From Aphanomyces cochlioides (Eukaryota > Oomycota > Saprolegniomycetes > Saprolegniales > Verrucalvaceae): a stretch of 64,000 bases of DNA. The notes under the pieces were generated by a model. The model did not search any database. It saw only the letters and a list, made by a program, of their open reading frames with translations, and had not been told where the DNA came from. The translations under genes were made by a program, and so were the position numbers. Below are positions 42,195 to 51,746 of the stretch, one piece after another; within the stretch, counting starts at the first letter, position 1, and each line of letters opens with the position of its first letter. The stretch lies in assembly GCA_019828595.1 (NCBI GenBank), contig JAHQRK010000003.1, positions 2,790,001 to 2,854,000 of the forward strand, read 5' to 3'.

Positions 42195-44063
42195 ATGATT
42201 GGGTTTGTCCGAACCACACAATTCGCAAAAGGCATGAGCCTCCGTGACTTGATTCCAGCTAAGACGGCGAGTGCGAGGGCTAATGCACTAAATGCGTTCA
42301 AGAAATGGGTCGCCACAGAGGATGTATCGTTTGATTATCTTCTGCAAAGCATTTCGCAAGACAGTACGGCTTCTGTTTTCGAAGCCGTCATGGATAAATT
42401 CGGGGTCTACTTGGCCTTTGACGAAGGGACTCGCGGGCGAAAGCTAGCCCGAGCTTCAGTAATGCAATATTATCGACAAACAAAAAACTGGCAGCTGGAA
42501 AAGAATCCTACATTGCGAGCTGCAGAGGAGACTCGCCTGCAAAAGATGGCGCGAACACTAGAGAAGCACTGTTTGAAACTTGAAAATGGAGGAATCGTGA
42601 AGAAAGCCGACGCATGCACCAAAGCAGATTTAATTCTGCTTTTGAAGTATATTTATTGGCATGCAAAATGCCCAAATGATTATCAAGATGCTGCTATGCT
42701 GGCTCTGCTATGGCACTGCTTTGGACGCGCATCGGATTTAATGTTTCTCCAGAGACAACAGCTTGGACGATGCGCAGATGGCGCTCTGACCGTCGCTTTT
42801 GTTCGGATTAAAACATCCGAGGAACAATGTCTCGCTATCTACCCTAGCAATGACATTTTTGCTTGTCCGTACCTTGCTGTCGCTTTGGCTTTGATGACGC
42901 AGACGATACCAACAACTGCGCTTCTCAGTATTCTGCCCCAAACGACTACAAAGGAGAGCGTTTTTGCAGGTCCGTCGACGCCTTTAATGGCTTTATTGGA
43001 CCCTCATGTTGCTCTGCAGTCTTGTGGCGATGATCCTCGGCCAATGTGCGAGAAAGGAGAGCCAGGAATACATGCCTACGTGAATCGCGTTTTGAAGCGA
43101 ATTGCCTTTCACGCAGGAGTTACTCATGAATTGACATCGCACAGCTTTCGACGTGGTGGTGCTCAGCACGCGAACAGCGCGAGCGGCTTGAGTGCGCAAT
43201 GGATTTTTGATCGTGGCGCCTGGAACTTGACAGCAACAAACCAGGCTTTTGCTTATATTTTCAACACATCCACTGAAGATCAAAAGGTTGCTAAGGTTCT
43301 GAGCAACTGGTCTGCCGACGGCATTGCTACAATCCCTAATCTGGACGACATCGACGACGACACTTGTACTTTACTTGCGCGGCTCCAGCGAGCCGTGTTC
43401 CATTCATGCACGGCTGTGTCTAACCCAAGTTTGAGGGTGAAAACCGATGTGCTGGACGTCATGATGGCTTCTTTGCTCTGCAACTATCCGACACTCAAGA
43501 GTCTTGGCGCATGCAATTTCGCTGTGTCAAAGCTGGAGCAGTGTGCCAACAGCATTGGGCTAGCTTCAGACGACTTGCTACGGTGGAGTGCAAAGCTCCA
43601 CCAACCATATCAATCTTTGTTGGAGGTCAGCGGTGCATCGAACACTCCAAATCTTTCTATGAACACCATCCGCAAGCAGGAGGCAATCATCCTGGAGCTG
43701 ATTGCGCTGAATAAGGCGATGGCTGAGCGGATGACCTTGCTTGAATCCCACGTAGGATTCAACAGGCCACAGCTAACTGCGAGCGTCGCATCCACCCAAG
43801 ATTTTGCAGAAGGCGAGATACACCAGCACCAAAACGAAGAAAGTCCAGCCCAACATCCCTCGCTGAAGTTTGGTTTGCTTGGTTTGCCCGCAGCACGCCA
43901 ACTTGGAGCCACTGTGTCGACAAAAAAAAAGAAGTCGGAGGCGAGGCAGCTCGTTGGTTTCATGAAAGTCTTCTGTGCGGAAGACTTCACATTGATTGGT
44001 GAGTCGCCAACCTTCCACGATGTGTACTTCGTTGTGGCGCCATTGCCGAACTGCGCTTGTTGA
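42195..44063 (+). CDS. Crypton-type tyrosine recombinase, intact
   Basis: A 622-residue uninterrupted ORF, unusual in this intron-rich window. The N-terminal SAM-like helical domain covers about 15-150 (DLIPAKTASARANALNAFKK). The catalytic domain has the first Arg in LLWHCFGRASDLMFLQRQQL, then HSFRRGGAQHAN (His-x-x-Arg), a Trp in FDRGAW and a Tyr in NQAFAYIF, the expected R..HxxR..W..Y tetrad. The C-terminal 250 residues include coiled helices (RKQEAIILELIALNKAMAER) and a basic patch (STKKKKSEARQ), likely DNA binding. The frame 44057-44254 (REMHRAGLLDDRIRHLNDLV) may be its true C-terminus, joined by an intron or broken by a frameshift near 44060. It differs clearly from the pseudogene recombinase at 17667. 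Confidence 0.85.
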   Translation: MIGFVRTTQFAKGMSLRDLIPAKTASARANALNAFKKWVATEDVSFDYLLQSISQDSTASVFEAVMDKFGVYLAFDEGTRGRKLARASVMQYYRQTKNWQLEKNPTLRAAEETRLQKMARTLEKHCLKLENGGIVKKADACTKADLILLLKYIYWHAKCPNDYQDAAMLALLWHCFGRASDLMFLQRQQLGRCADGALTVAFVRIKTSEEQCLAIYPSNDIFACPYLAVALALMTQTIPTTALLSILPQTTTKESVFAGPSTPLMALLDPHVALQSCGDDPRPMCEKGEPGIHAYVNRVLKRIAFHAGVTHELTSHSFRRGGAQHANSASGLSAQWIFDRGAWNLTATNQAFAYIFNTSTEDQKVAKVLSNWSADGIATIPNLDDIDDDTCTLLARLQRAVFHSCTAVSNPSLRVKTDVLDVMMASLLCNYPTLKSLGACNFAVSKLEQCANSIGLASDDLLRWSAKLHQPYQSLLEVSGASNTPNLSMNTIRKQEAIILELIALNKAMAERMTLLESHVGFNRPQLTASVASTQDFAEGEIHQHQNEESPAQHPSLKFGLLGLPAARQLGATVSTKKKKSEARQLVGFMKVFCAEDFTLIGESPTFHDVYFVVAPLPNCAC

Positions 44064-44254
44064 ACTTCACCACGTCGACAGCTCCCAAAGTAAAATCATG
44101 TGGATCCGTGCTGCGCATATTGCGTGAAATGCATCGCGCAGGCTTGCTTGATGATCGAATCCGCCACTTGAATGATTTAGTTTTGAAAGGAAGGGTTGCT
44201 GACCCTACACCAATCCAGCATCAAGCAAACCACGTAGTCAGCGGCAATTTGTAA
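42195..44254 (+). mobile_element. Crypton-like tyrosine-recombinase element (core; ends not defined)
   Basis: Defined here only by its recombinase gene and a trailing open frame to 44254. No inverted terminal repeats, reverse transcriptase or RNase H are present, which fits Crypton rather than DIRS/Ngaro elements. A tRNA-like sequence begins 4 bp beyond the trailing frame. Confidence 0.6.
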
Positions 44255-44257
44255 GTA

Positions 44258-44325
44258 TAACGACGACTGGATTTGAACCAGCACCTCCAGTGTTGCCACT
44301 GGCGCTCTCCATGAGCTACGTCGTC
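44258..44325 (-). tRNA. tRNA-like sequence with shortened D and anticodon loops (possible pseudo-tRNA)
   Basis: Read on the minus strand: acceptor stem GACGACG pairs with CGTCGTT (one G-T), positions 8-9 are TA, and D stem GCTC/GAGC has a loop of only 5 nt. The anticodon stem CCAGT/ACTGG has a 6-nt loop (GGCAAC), so the anticodon is ambiguous. The T arm GCTGG-TTCAAAT-CCAGT is canonical. Internal Pol III boxes look good (TAGCTCATGG; GGTTCAAATCC). Length 68. No T-run terminator follows. The two short loops suggest a decayed or element-associated tRNA rather than a working nuclear one. Confidence 0.5.
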
Positions 44326-44355
44326 AAAACGATTGACCATAAAGCCGACAAAAGC

Positions 44356-44495
44356 GGACCAGGCAGGACGGACGAGGCAGAACGGACGAGGCAAGATGGA
44401 CCAGGCAAGAGGGACCAGGCAGAACAGACCAGGCAGGACGGACGAGGCAGGACGAACGAGGCAGGATGGACCAGGCAGGATTGGCGAGGCAAAAC
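44356..44495. repeat. 14-bp minisatellite, about ten units
   Basis: Ten head-to-tail variants of GGACCAGGCAGGAC / GGACGAGGCAGAAC. The unit length is not a multiple of three, and ORFs through it on either strand are repeats read as protein, so coding is unlikely. It lies 31 bp beyond the tRNA-like 5' end. Confidence 0.9.
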
Positions 44496-45097
44496 AGTCG
44501 AAACAACAGGAGCACCGGCCGACGATGAGCATCCAGTTGAATGCCGTGTAACCACTCGTGAAAAGTTAAAAAGGTAATCCGGACATACCTTTTAAACAAA
44601 CATTATTAAGTCTGAGAGGTCTATCCTGGAATGGCAAGCTCACTTTTCAATTTACCGTCTGGTACCAAAGTGACCTCCGGGGTCAAAAACCAATGCTCGT
44701 TTTTCTCTGCCCACAGGCCTCTAGAGCGAAAACTGGGTGTATGGTTGAAATGGGTGCTGCAGCAATTGTGTTGCAGAGGCAACCAATGGTTCAACGAGCA
44801 ACCCCCACCCCCTTTTGGATGCTGCAATTTTCGGACAAGTGTCGAAATTAGCCAATCAAATTGCAGTCGGAATTTCGGTTGGAATGGAATCTGGGTCGGA
44901 ATATTTATGCTATCGAATGCTCCTGAGGAACTTATAATATTATTGTTCCAAAAGTAACAAAATATTATCCAATCATGTTTCGTTATTCCACTATGACGTG
45001 ACTTCATTGGCTGAAATATTTTTCTCCTCGTCGAATACGACATGAAAGGATGCTCATCCTTTCTTGCGCAAGGTTGAATGAGATAGGAGATGTATAT
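44496..45097. other. Spacer without a confident gene
   Basis: Two overlapping ORFs (108 residues +, 140 residues -) cover this stretch, but neither has family features or matching promoter placement. It holds AATCCGGACA near 44577 and CCAAT motifs near 44852, 44970 and 45008. Probably 3' flank plus old element debris. Confidence 0.4.
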
Positions 45098-46722
45098 CTA
45101 TGCGATTAAATGGTCATTGTCGTCCACTTGAATATCCGTGCGTGCATCACTGGCTTGATAAGTCTGTTCTTCGTCGTCTCTCCGCTTCTTGTCGCGATTG
45201 CGCATGAAATATGTGCCGTCGATGAGCGCAACGAGATCGGGCCACATTTTAAGATGCGATAGTGTGATTTTGAATGAGGCGGTGAGCGGCACCGAGAGCA
45301 TCATACCTGGGATACCCGTGAGTCATCTGTTATGAATCAACGAGACGTACCAACTATACTCCAGAGGAGACCCCAAGCTGACAAGCTAATGATCACCACG
45401 ACTGGTGACATTTCGAGCTTCTGGCCGAGGATTTTCGGTTCGATGAAGTTGCCAACAAAGAGGTGAAAGACCGCAGGGAGAATCATCGCGAGAAACTTCT
45501 CCATGGGCGTCATGATCTCGTCTGGGGAAATAAGAATGATGCAAAGCGGTGCAAACGACGCAATCATCGCCCCGACGTTGGGGATCCAATTCATGATAAA
45601 CGTGAGGATACCCCAAAGAATCGCAAGGCCGACATTAAGCGAGACGTAGGCAATAGTCACGAGCAAAGCAACGAGGAGACTTAAGTAGCATTTCAAAGTC
45701 ACAAACCGCTGAATGTCATGGTCAATCTTGGCCCAAACGCCACCTATGTATCAAAGCGTGAGGAGAGTGCAAGAGGAAAGCAGTACCTGCATCGCTCGCA
45801 CGGACACGAGTGCTGAGAAAGTAAGTCAAGTAGATCATCGTGACGAAGAGCGTCGAGAAGAGATCCATCATTTCCGTGAGGACGAGTGTGGCCACCTTGT
45901 CGACATTCTCATGGAGAGTGACGGTAATGTTCATTGGCAGTCCCACTTGGTTTGAGATGTCCTCGATCGAAGCGACGAGCGAGCTGTAGCCCTTCTGGTA
46001 GGCAGTCACGTCGAGGGCATGGACTGAGAGGACTGTGATGTACCCAAGGAGCCCAAAAAATGTACAAACGACGGACACCGCGCAGAGAGATGCAAATGCT
46101 CGTGAACAACCTCGCGACCGCCGTCGTGAATGACGTCCTGTTGCAAGCTTCGTGAGTTGAAAGAATCGAGCATTGAAATACCTCGTCGGGTGCACACGCA
46201 GCAGAAATACTTGGGTGACACGTCAATCATTTCCACCAACGGATCGACAAGGTACATGAGAAAGATCGCGAGGAAGAATGGGACCAAGACGACCTTGAAC
46301 CAGTTTAATAAATAGCACGTAGCGGCAAATCCTGTAGCGAGAAGAGCACCCTTCACTTCAAACGCGAGCCGTTCCATGGGCCGAGTGATGTTGGAGACAA
46401 GTTCGGGCAACGACACCGAGACATGAGATGCAGTCGGGGTATTGGGATTCAAACTGCCGTCACTGGAACGAGCGTCATCCACGGAGAGATTTAAGCTAAG
46501 GGATGAGTATGGGATGTCGCCGCCGCTGTTGATCGTGTGAAGTTTGTTTGGGAGCTTTGAGAGAAGTGTTGACCCACTCAGACGACTTCGAAGTGTATGT
46601 TGACTTTCTGACGAGGTTCCATCAATCGAAGGAAGGAGACTGGTTGGAGTTTGAGTTTCCGGTGAGGCCTGTGCGCCAGTGCGCTGCCGTAGATCCGCGC
46701 TGGCGTTGGGCGATTGACTCAT
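45098..46722 (-). CDS. AI-2E (UPF0118) family membrane transporter-like protein
   Basis: Multi-exon. A long Ser/Thr-rich cytosolic front (residues 1-115) precedes TM segments KGALLATGFAATCYLLNWF and VVLVPFFLAIFLMYLVDPLV. An intron near 46180 joins CTRRG to a basic stretch, then SLCAVSVVCTFFGLLGYITV and a large loop. The following exons carry GVWAKIDHDIQRFVTLKCYL, LAILWGILTFIMNWIPNVGA and the family signature NFIEPKILGQKLEMSPVVVI followed by SLSAWGLLWSIVGMMLSVPL. The C-terminus is charged and cytosolic. Bacterial relatives include AI-2 exporters and Na+/H+ antiporter-like proteins; eukaryotic substrates are unknown. Confidence 0.87.
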
Positions 46723-47596
46723 TCACGCACGAGCAGCAACGGCAGCAGCAGCCCGCAAGCAAGATTCCTACACTATGTCGTATCCGGATAAACTTTCGCA
46801 TGGAAAACTGTCGTGTAAAAAAATTAATCCATGAAAAATACGAGAAAATAGACTTAATTACAGGAATATATCCAATTTATATCCAGCATTATTCCGCACT
46901 CTATCTCCCATCTTTCTTCGTTGTACATTGAAGACTGTGATCTTTTCTTGGCTTGCTTGATTTTTGCCGGACGTTGGAGTGTAAAACTGGCATGTTTGAG
47001 GATGGTATCATTGAAATTCGAAAAAGATATTTTCTATATTGTTGATTTGATACGAATTTCCAGACCCTGTTCAATCGAATCACGCCGGTGGATCGATTCA
47101 CCAATCGACGCCATTGGCTAATGAATATTTTGGGCGATTGTGATTGGCTGAATAAGATTTTAAAGTACTGTTCTAATTTTCATTCATCCAATGTATTGGC
47201 GCGATTGGAGATTGATACAAAAAACGAATCCAAATTGGGAAATTTCTAGCGAATCCACAATAATTAGAACAAACAATTTAACACAGCAAATGAAGATAAA
47301 AGACAACCATCGCGATATCAATCCTAGTCTAAATCCACCACGCTCTTGCTATTATTCGGCATGCAAATCACTCATTTAACTTATTTAACAAAGCATCCTT
47401 CGTGTTGTCTTTTCACCTTGGACTATTTGGGGGTTTCGGGGATAAAGCCAATGGAAATATAAAGTTAGAGAGGTTAGGTATTTTATTCTACAGGTTTTTA
47501 ATGTCGGCATTTGTGGCTAGCAGTGCTACTGGTCTGTGATTGGCTAAAATTCTGGCAAAAACAGCCCATTCCTTTCAGTCAGTCTAGAAGGAAGAG
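46723..47596. promoter_or_regulatory. Divergent spacer AI-2E transporter / NDUFA9
   Basis: No gene seen. A TATCCGGATAAAC motif lies near 46790, close to the transporter start. CCAAT motifs lie toward NDUFA9 (CCATTGGCTA at 47111, TGATTGGCTG at 47141, TGATTGGCT at 47537). The motif near each start thus differs. Confidence 0.45.
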
Positions 47597-48725
47597 ATGT
47601 CGGCGCTGTCTGCTGTCGCTCGGGCGACGCTCAAGAACCCTCCAGGCCGCGTTTCTGGTTCTCCCATTTGTGCTACTGTGTTCGGCGCCACTGGTTTTGT
47701 CGGTCGCTATGTCTGTGCGCAGTTGGGTACGCGAATTTGACGTTTTTATTGTTGATTGAACTTGCATCAATAGGACATACTGGTTGCACGGTGGTCACGC
47801 CTTACCGCGGCGATGATATGGATGTCCGCCACTTGAAAGTTAACGGAGACCTTGGCTCGGTGGCCCAACTCCCCTTCAGCGTTCGTGACCGCGAATCCAT
47901 TCGTGCGGCTGTGAAAGGCTCGAACGTTGTGATCAACTTGATTGGTAAGCACTACGAAACCAAGCACGCCTTGCCATGGTGGATCAACTACACGTACGAC
48001 GATGTGCATGTCCAAGCCGCCAAGGACATTGCCGAAGTATGCGCAGAAGAAAACGTGCCTCGTTTGATTCACTTTTCATCCATCTTGGCCAAGCCCAACT
48101 CTCCCAGTATTTGGGCTGCGTCCAAATACCGTGGTGAAGTGGCTGTCCGCAAGGCTTTCCCCAACGCCAACATTGTGCGCTCTGCTAGCATTTACGGCCC
48201 AGAAGACAGATTCCTTAACTGGTATGCTCGCCTCGGATCCATGATTCCATTGATTGAAAACGGTTCGGCACGAACGCAACCTGTATGCTTCGCTTCTTCT
48301 ATTGACGACATCTAATCCTCATCGCCTTTCTCTAGGTCAATGTGACTGACGTTGCTCAAGCGTTGTACGCCTTATGTGTCGACACAACCATCAACGGCGA
48401 AACTTTTGAATTGGTCGGTGATGAAGAATACACGACCAAGGAAATCGTCGACTACGTCTTGGATATCACGCAGCACGATCCTCAATTGCTCAACTTGCCG
48501 CTTCCCGTGGCCGAATTGATCGGCTCGGTGATCCAAAACTTGCCAAATCCTGCCTTTACCAAGGACTGGGCTGTTCGTTTGAGCTTGGATGATGTCAAGA
48601 CGTCCAACTTGCCTGGATTCCGAGATCTCCAAGTTGAACCGACCAAGATGGAGAAGGAAGCATTCTCGTTCTTGTTCAAGTACAACAAGGGCGGTCATTT
48701 CCAAAAAGTGGACGGATACCATTGA
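47597..48725 (+). CDS. NDUFA9: NADH:ubiquinone oxidoreductase subunit NDUFA9
   Basis: Starts MSALSAVARATLKNPPGRVS, a mitochondrial leader, then the Rossmann motif TVFGATGFVGRYVCAQLG. A 47-nt intron joins QLG to HTGCTVVTPYRGDDMD. Typical NDUFA9 sequence follows: RHLKVNGDLGSVAQLPFSVR, VINLIGKHYETKH, NVPRLIHFSSILAKPNSPS, YRGEVAVRKAFPNANIVRSA and IYGPEDRFLNWYARLG. A second intron near 48281-48337 joins TQP to VNVTDVAQALYALC. The protein is an atypical short-chain dehydrogenase that binds NADPH structurally at the complex I hinge. Length about 340 is usual. Codon bias is strong, suggesting good expression. Confidence 0.95.
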
Positions 48726-48789
48726 GGCTCTTTCGTTCTACTACCATGCTTACATTTGGTCATCGTCGTATAACTATGAGAAAAATGTG

Positions 48790-51176
48790 TTACGGCAATC
48801 CATATTCTTGGCGGCATCGCTTGACAACGCCGATCAAAAAGCCCGATCGGTTTCGCACAGATTCCAAATTCGCCATCGTGAACCGCTTGAGCACTTCGAT
48901 CGCCAAGCCTTCCGAGAGCTGTCCGAGAATCTCGTAGCACTTCTCGCCCCATTCGTCGACAGACGACATGACACCAGTCGCTGCCATGTGCTGCAATTGA
49001 GCCAGCACAGCGGGAGGAAGTGCTCGGATGTATTGGTCATGCACGGGGCTCTTGGACCACTGACGCATTGGCGCGCCGGGATGCATCGCTTGCCTTGGAT
49101 CCATGTTGTGTGGTGGTGGCTGCATGTGCGGTGGCATCATGGGGGCGCCAGGAACGGATGGAGGAGGACCTAGGCAATCCTACCATTAAGACTCGAGGGC
49201 AAGTGCATCTTGTACCTCGATCTCGCTCGTAGACGCGAGTGATAATACCGACAAAGAAGCCATTGACATTGTCGACGTGTGATGCATCCGTGTTGATGAG
49301 ATTCTCCACGGCACGAATGGCCAAGTGCTCGGGGAGTTTGAGCAGCCGCGAGAGCACCGAGTCGTTCAGGAGTTCCATTATATGGCCTTTGGCATAGAGA
49401 GCTTCGAGCACATCCCGAATCGGAAGCGGGAGGCGGCGGTAAATCTCCGATCGTCTAAATTCAGTCAAGAGCGGTGGTCCAAACGATTGATGCTGCATCG
49501 GCGGCGGGCCACCACCACGTCGTGGGTCTTGTCGAGGATCCTGTCGAGGATCTTGACGAGGATCTTGACGAGGATCTTGTCGTGGATCTTGTCGTAGATC
49601 TTGGCGAGGATCATATCGCGGATCTTGATGCATTTGAGGCTGAGGTTGTTGATGTTGAGGATGGTGTGGTGGAGGTTGGTACTGCTGTTGATGATGATGA
49701 GCTGGAGCGTGCTGGCGCGGTGGAGAGCGCGGAGGTCCATGGCTTGGTCTATGGTGATGTTGATGGGATGGTCTTGACGCACCAGTCTTTACGCGACCAA
49801 ATTCATCCAGCAAAAACTTGTCTTGGTGTTGCTTCAGCTCGGCATGGAGGTTGTACAGTCGCCGTGGCGCGGTCTCAACCATGCCAGAAGCAGGTTGAGG
49901 CGGCGCAAAGCCAAAAGCGAAGAGCCCAGGGTCCGATTTGTAGTCTGGCACGACTTTCGAGACGTGCTCGAGGCCCCGCAGAAGCGGGTTCTCTCGCTCG
50001 TAGTCTTGAAGTGTCTGCATGAGTTGGGCATCCTTGTTCCGAGTTCCAGGCGGAATGCGAGCGAACCGAGACACAATGGCCAGTTGAGCGTACTCTGGCA
50101 ACGACGCCAATGCGTCCATGGTCGCAGGACGAATTTGCGACAGATGAAAGTCGCTCTGCGCACTATGTTGGAAGTCCAACAGCCGCGTCCAAATGGCTTC
50201 GGACAGCGTTGGTGGAGCCTCCTCTTCTTCCTCGGCACTGCGCGAAGTGTCGTCCTGAGGGCGACGAGCTGCTCTTTGCGTTGCAATCAACTCGTGCATG
50301 AGAGCAGGAATCGGCTGGGATGGATTGCCACTGATCGCAGCTTGAAACGATTGCATGACTGCCAACGCGTCCGAGACTGAGAGGTTATTAAGCTCGCCCA
50401 CGATTGCGTCGTCCAACGCCACCGATGGATGCGTCGTTTGAATGTCAGCGAGGATGTCAACCACACATTGATGTACACTGGGAAGAGAGAGAGCATCGAC
50501 CTAAGAATCCAAGATGTTTGAGTACGACTGCGGACGTGATGTGACTTCTTACACTTGGCTCTGTTGCGTCTACCGAAGAGACTGCCGTTTGTTCAACGTG
50601 TTGAGGAGGTGCAGTGGGATGATGCAACAACTGAGCGTCCAAGAAAGCATGAGCGTCCATTGCTGCTGTCGAGAGTGTCTCAGTCTGTTCAACCGTCACC
50701 TCAGTCGTTCCATCTTGAGCCTCTTGCGTAATTGCAGGTTGTGCATCCAATGTCACGACCTCGCCTTGTGTTTGCGGTGATGCAAGTGTGTCTATAGGTG
50801 CTGTCGTGTTGTCCTTGCTTTGTTCGTCTGTTCCATCGACTACCGGAATGTTTTGCTCGTCAGAAGCTGCTGCTTCTGCTTCTGCAGTGTTGAGTGTCTC
50901 CTCGGCCACCGTCAATGACCCTTCTACTTGGTTGTTTGCATTGTCTACTTGTGCGTGTGTGTTGTCTCGATCTTCATTCACAGATTCATTCAATTCGGAC
51001 GTTTCGATTGACGGCTCGTTTGCGTTGTCAACCGGAGCGTCTTCTTCATCAACTCGAGGTTTCTTGACAGGCTTATCATCTTCAAAGTCATCGTCATCAT
51101 CGTCGTCGTCCATGACATCTTCTAGCGTCCGCTTTGGCACGACTTGTTCACTGCTTGGTGTTGGCGCTTCCTCCAT
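48790..51176 (-). CDS. hnRNP-Q-acidic-domain RNA-binding-type protein with RQDP repeats
   Basis: Exon 1 (51176 to about 50560) is an acidic disordered region (DDDDDDDDFEDDKPVKKPRV, possibly with a nuclear signal). A short intron leads to the long exon 50510-49200. At least three modules resemble the hnRNP Q acidic (NURR) domain: DALASLPEYAQLAIVSRFAR, LLKLPEHLAIRAVENLINTD followed by VNGFFVGIITRV, and after an intron LSEGLAIEVLKRFTMANLES followed by SGFLIGVVKRCRQEYG at the C-terminus. A His/Gln/Pro-rich linker contains eight or so RQDP repeats encoded by a 12-bp array. No RRM is seen. The domain mediates protein or RNA contacts in hnRNP Q/R and DND1. Nuclear role inferred. Convergent with NDUFA9, 64 bp apart. 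Confidence 0.78.
49519..49626. repeat. 12-bp in-frame tandem array inside the acidic-domain protein
   Basis: About nine units of GTCGAGGATCTT and variants, encoding Arg-Gln-Asp-Pro (or Arg-Tyr/Leu variants) on the minus strand. The unit is a multiple of three, so copy number can vary without a frameshift. Confidence 0.9.
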
Positions 51177-51375
51177 CGCAAAAACTCAACCAAGAATGAA
51201 AAACCTTCTTAGTTTTATCACGAAATAGATTCATTCTCAAAGGTAATTTTAAGCATGAGTTCGTCTGCTCGGAGTCTTTCTTCTTGGGCAGCGATTTCAA
51301 GTAGATAAGCGTCAATGTCGAGACAACACCAATGCCAATGCCGAACGCAAGCAGTATATTGCCGCAAGATGCCAT
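51148..51375 (-). CDS. Possible small single-TM protein overlapping the start of the acidic-domain gene
   Basis: A 75-residue frame: MASCGNILLAFGIGIGVVST has a clean N-terminal TM helix, followed by KSLPKKKDSEQ. It overlaps the next gene's start by about 29 nt, and a second frame in the same DNA (EERLRADELMLKITFENESI) also looks coding. Either could be right; support is low. Confidence 0.3.
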   Translation of the reverse strand: MASCGNILLAFGIGIGVVSTLTLIYLKSLPKKKDSEQTNSCLKLPLRMNLFRDKTKKVFHSWLSFCDGGSANTKQ

Positions 51376-51376
51376 G

Positions 51377-51746
51377 GTAGAATGAATAATGCCAATGATG
51401 ACACATCTTCATGCGGTGATTCCCTTAAACATCATTCCCTGACTTTAAGAGATTGTCCGATAAATTTGGCTATAACGGAAAAAAAATACCTATCCATTTG
51501 GCAGCAAATGTCATTAAACAGAGGTAATTCGAGAACAAGGTTTCTACACTCACATTTAAAACCTCGAGTATTTGCTAAAATTATTCTTTTTTAAATTACG
51601 TCTATATTTCAAGTAACGAGCTGTCGAATAAGAATAACATTTTAAAGTATTTAAAGATATGTTAAAAGAATCTTGAGTTTATTCTAAATTGTCAGAAATG
51701 CTCTTAAATTGGATTCATGCTTGTTCGTGGTATTTTGCGAATCATC
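51377..51746. other. AT-rich divergent spacer
   Basis: No gene seen between the minus-strand small ORF and STK19. It is rich in TTAAA, and no CCAAT or ATCCGG motif is obvious. Confidence 0.4.

Noticed and set aside
42195..44063. DIRS or Ngaro retroelement
   Set aside because: No reverse transcriptase or RNase H nearby; a lone tyrosine recombinase fits Crypton better.
44221..44599. Cys/Leu/Pro-rich or Gly/Arg/Asp-rich ORFs in several frames
   Set aside because: They are translations of the 14-bp minisatellite, which is open in many frames because it lacks stop codons.
44631..45043. Overlapping ORFs of 108 (+) and 140 (-) residues as possible genes
   Set aside because: Opposite-strand frames over the same bases, no domain, no consistent codon bias or promoter placement; probably chance open frames in flanking sequence.
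49474..50380. Plus-strand ORFs of 182 and 185 residues with acidic repeats
   Set aside because: Antisense shadows of the RQDP repeat and the acidic-domain gene, whose minus-strand frame has coherent domains and splice sites.
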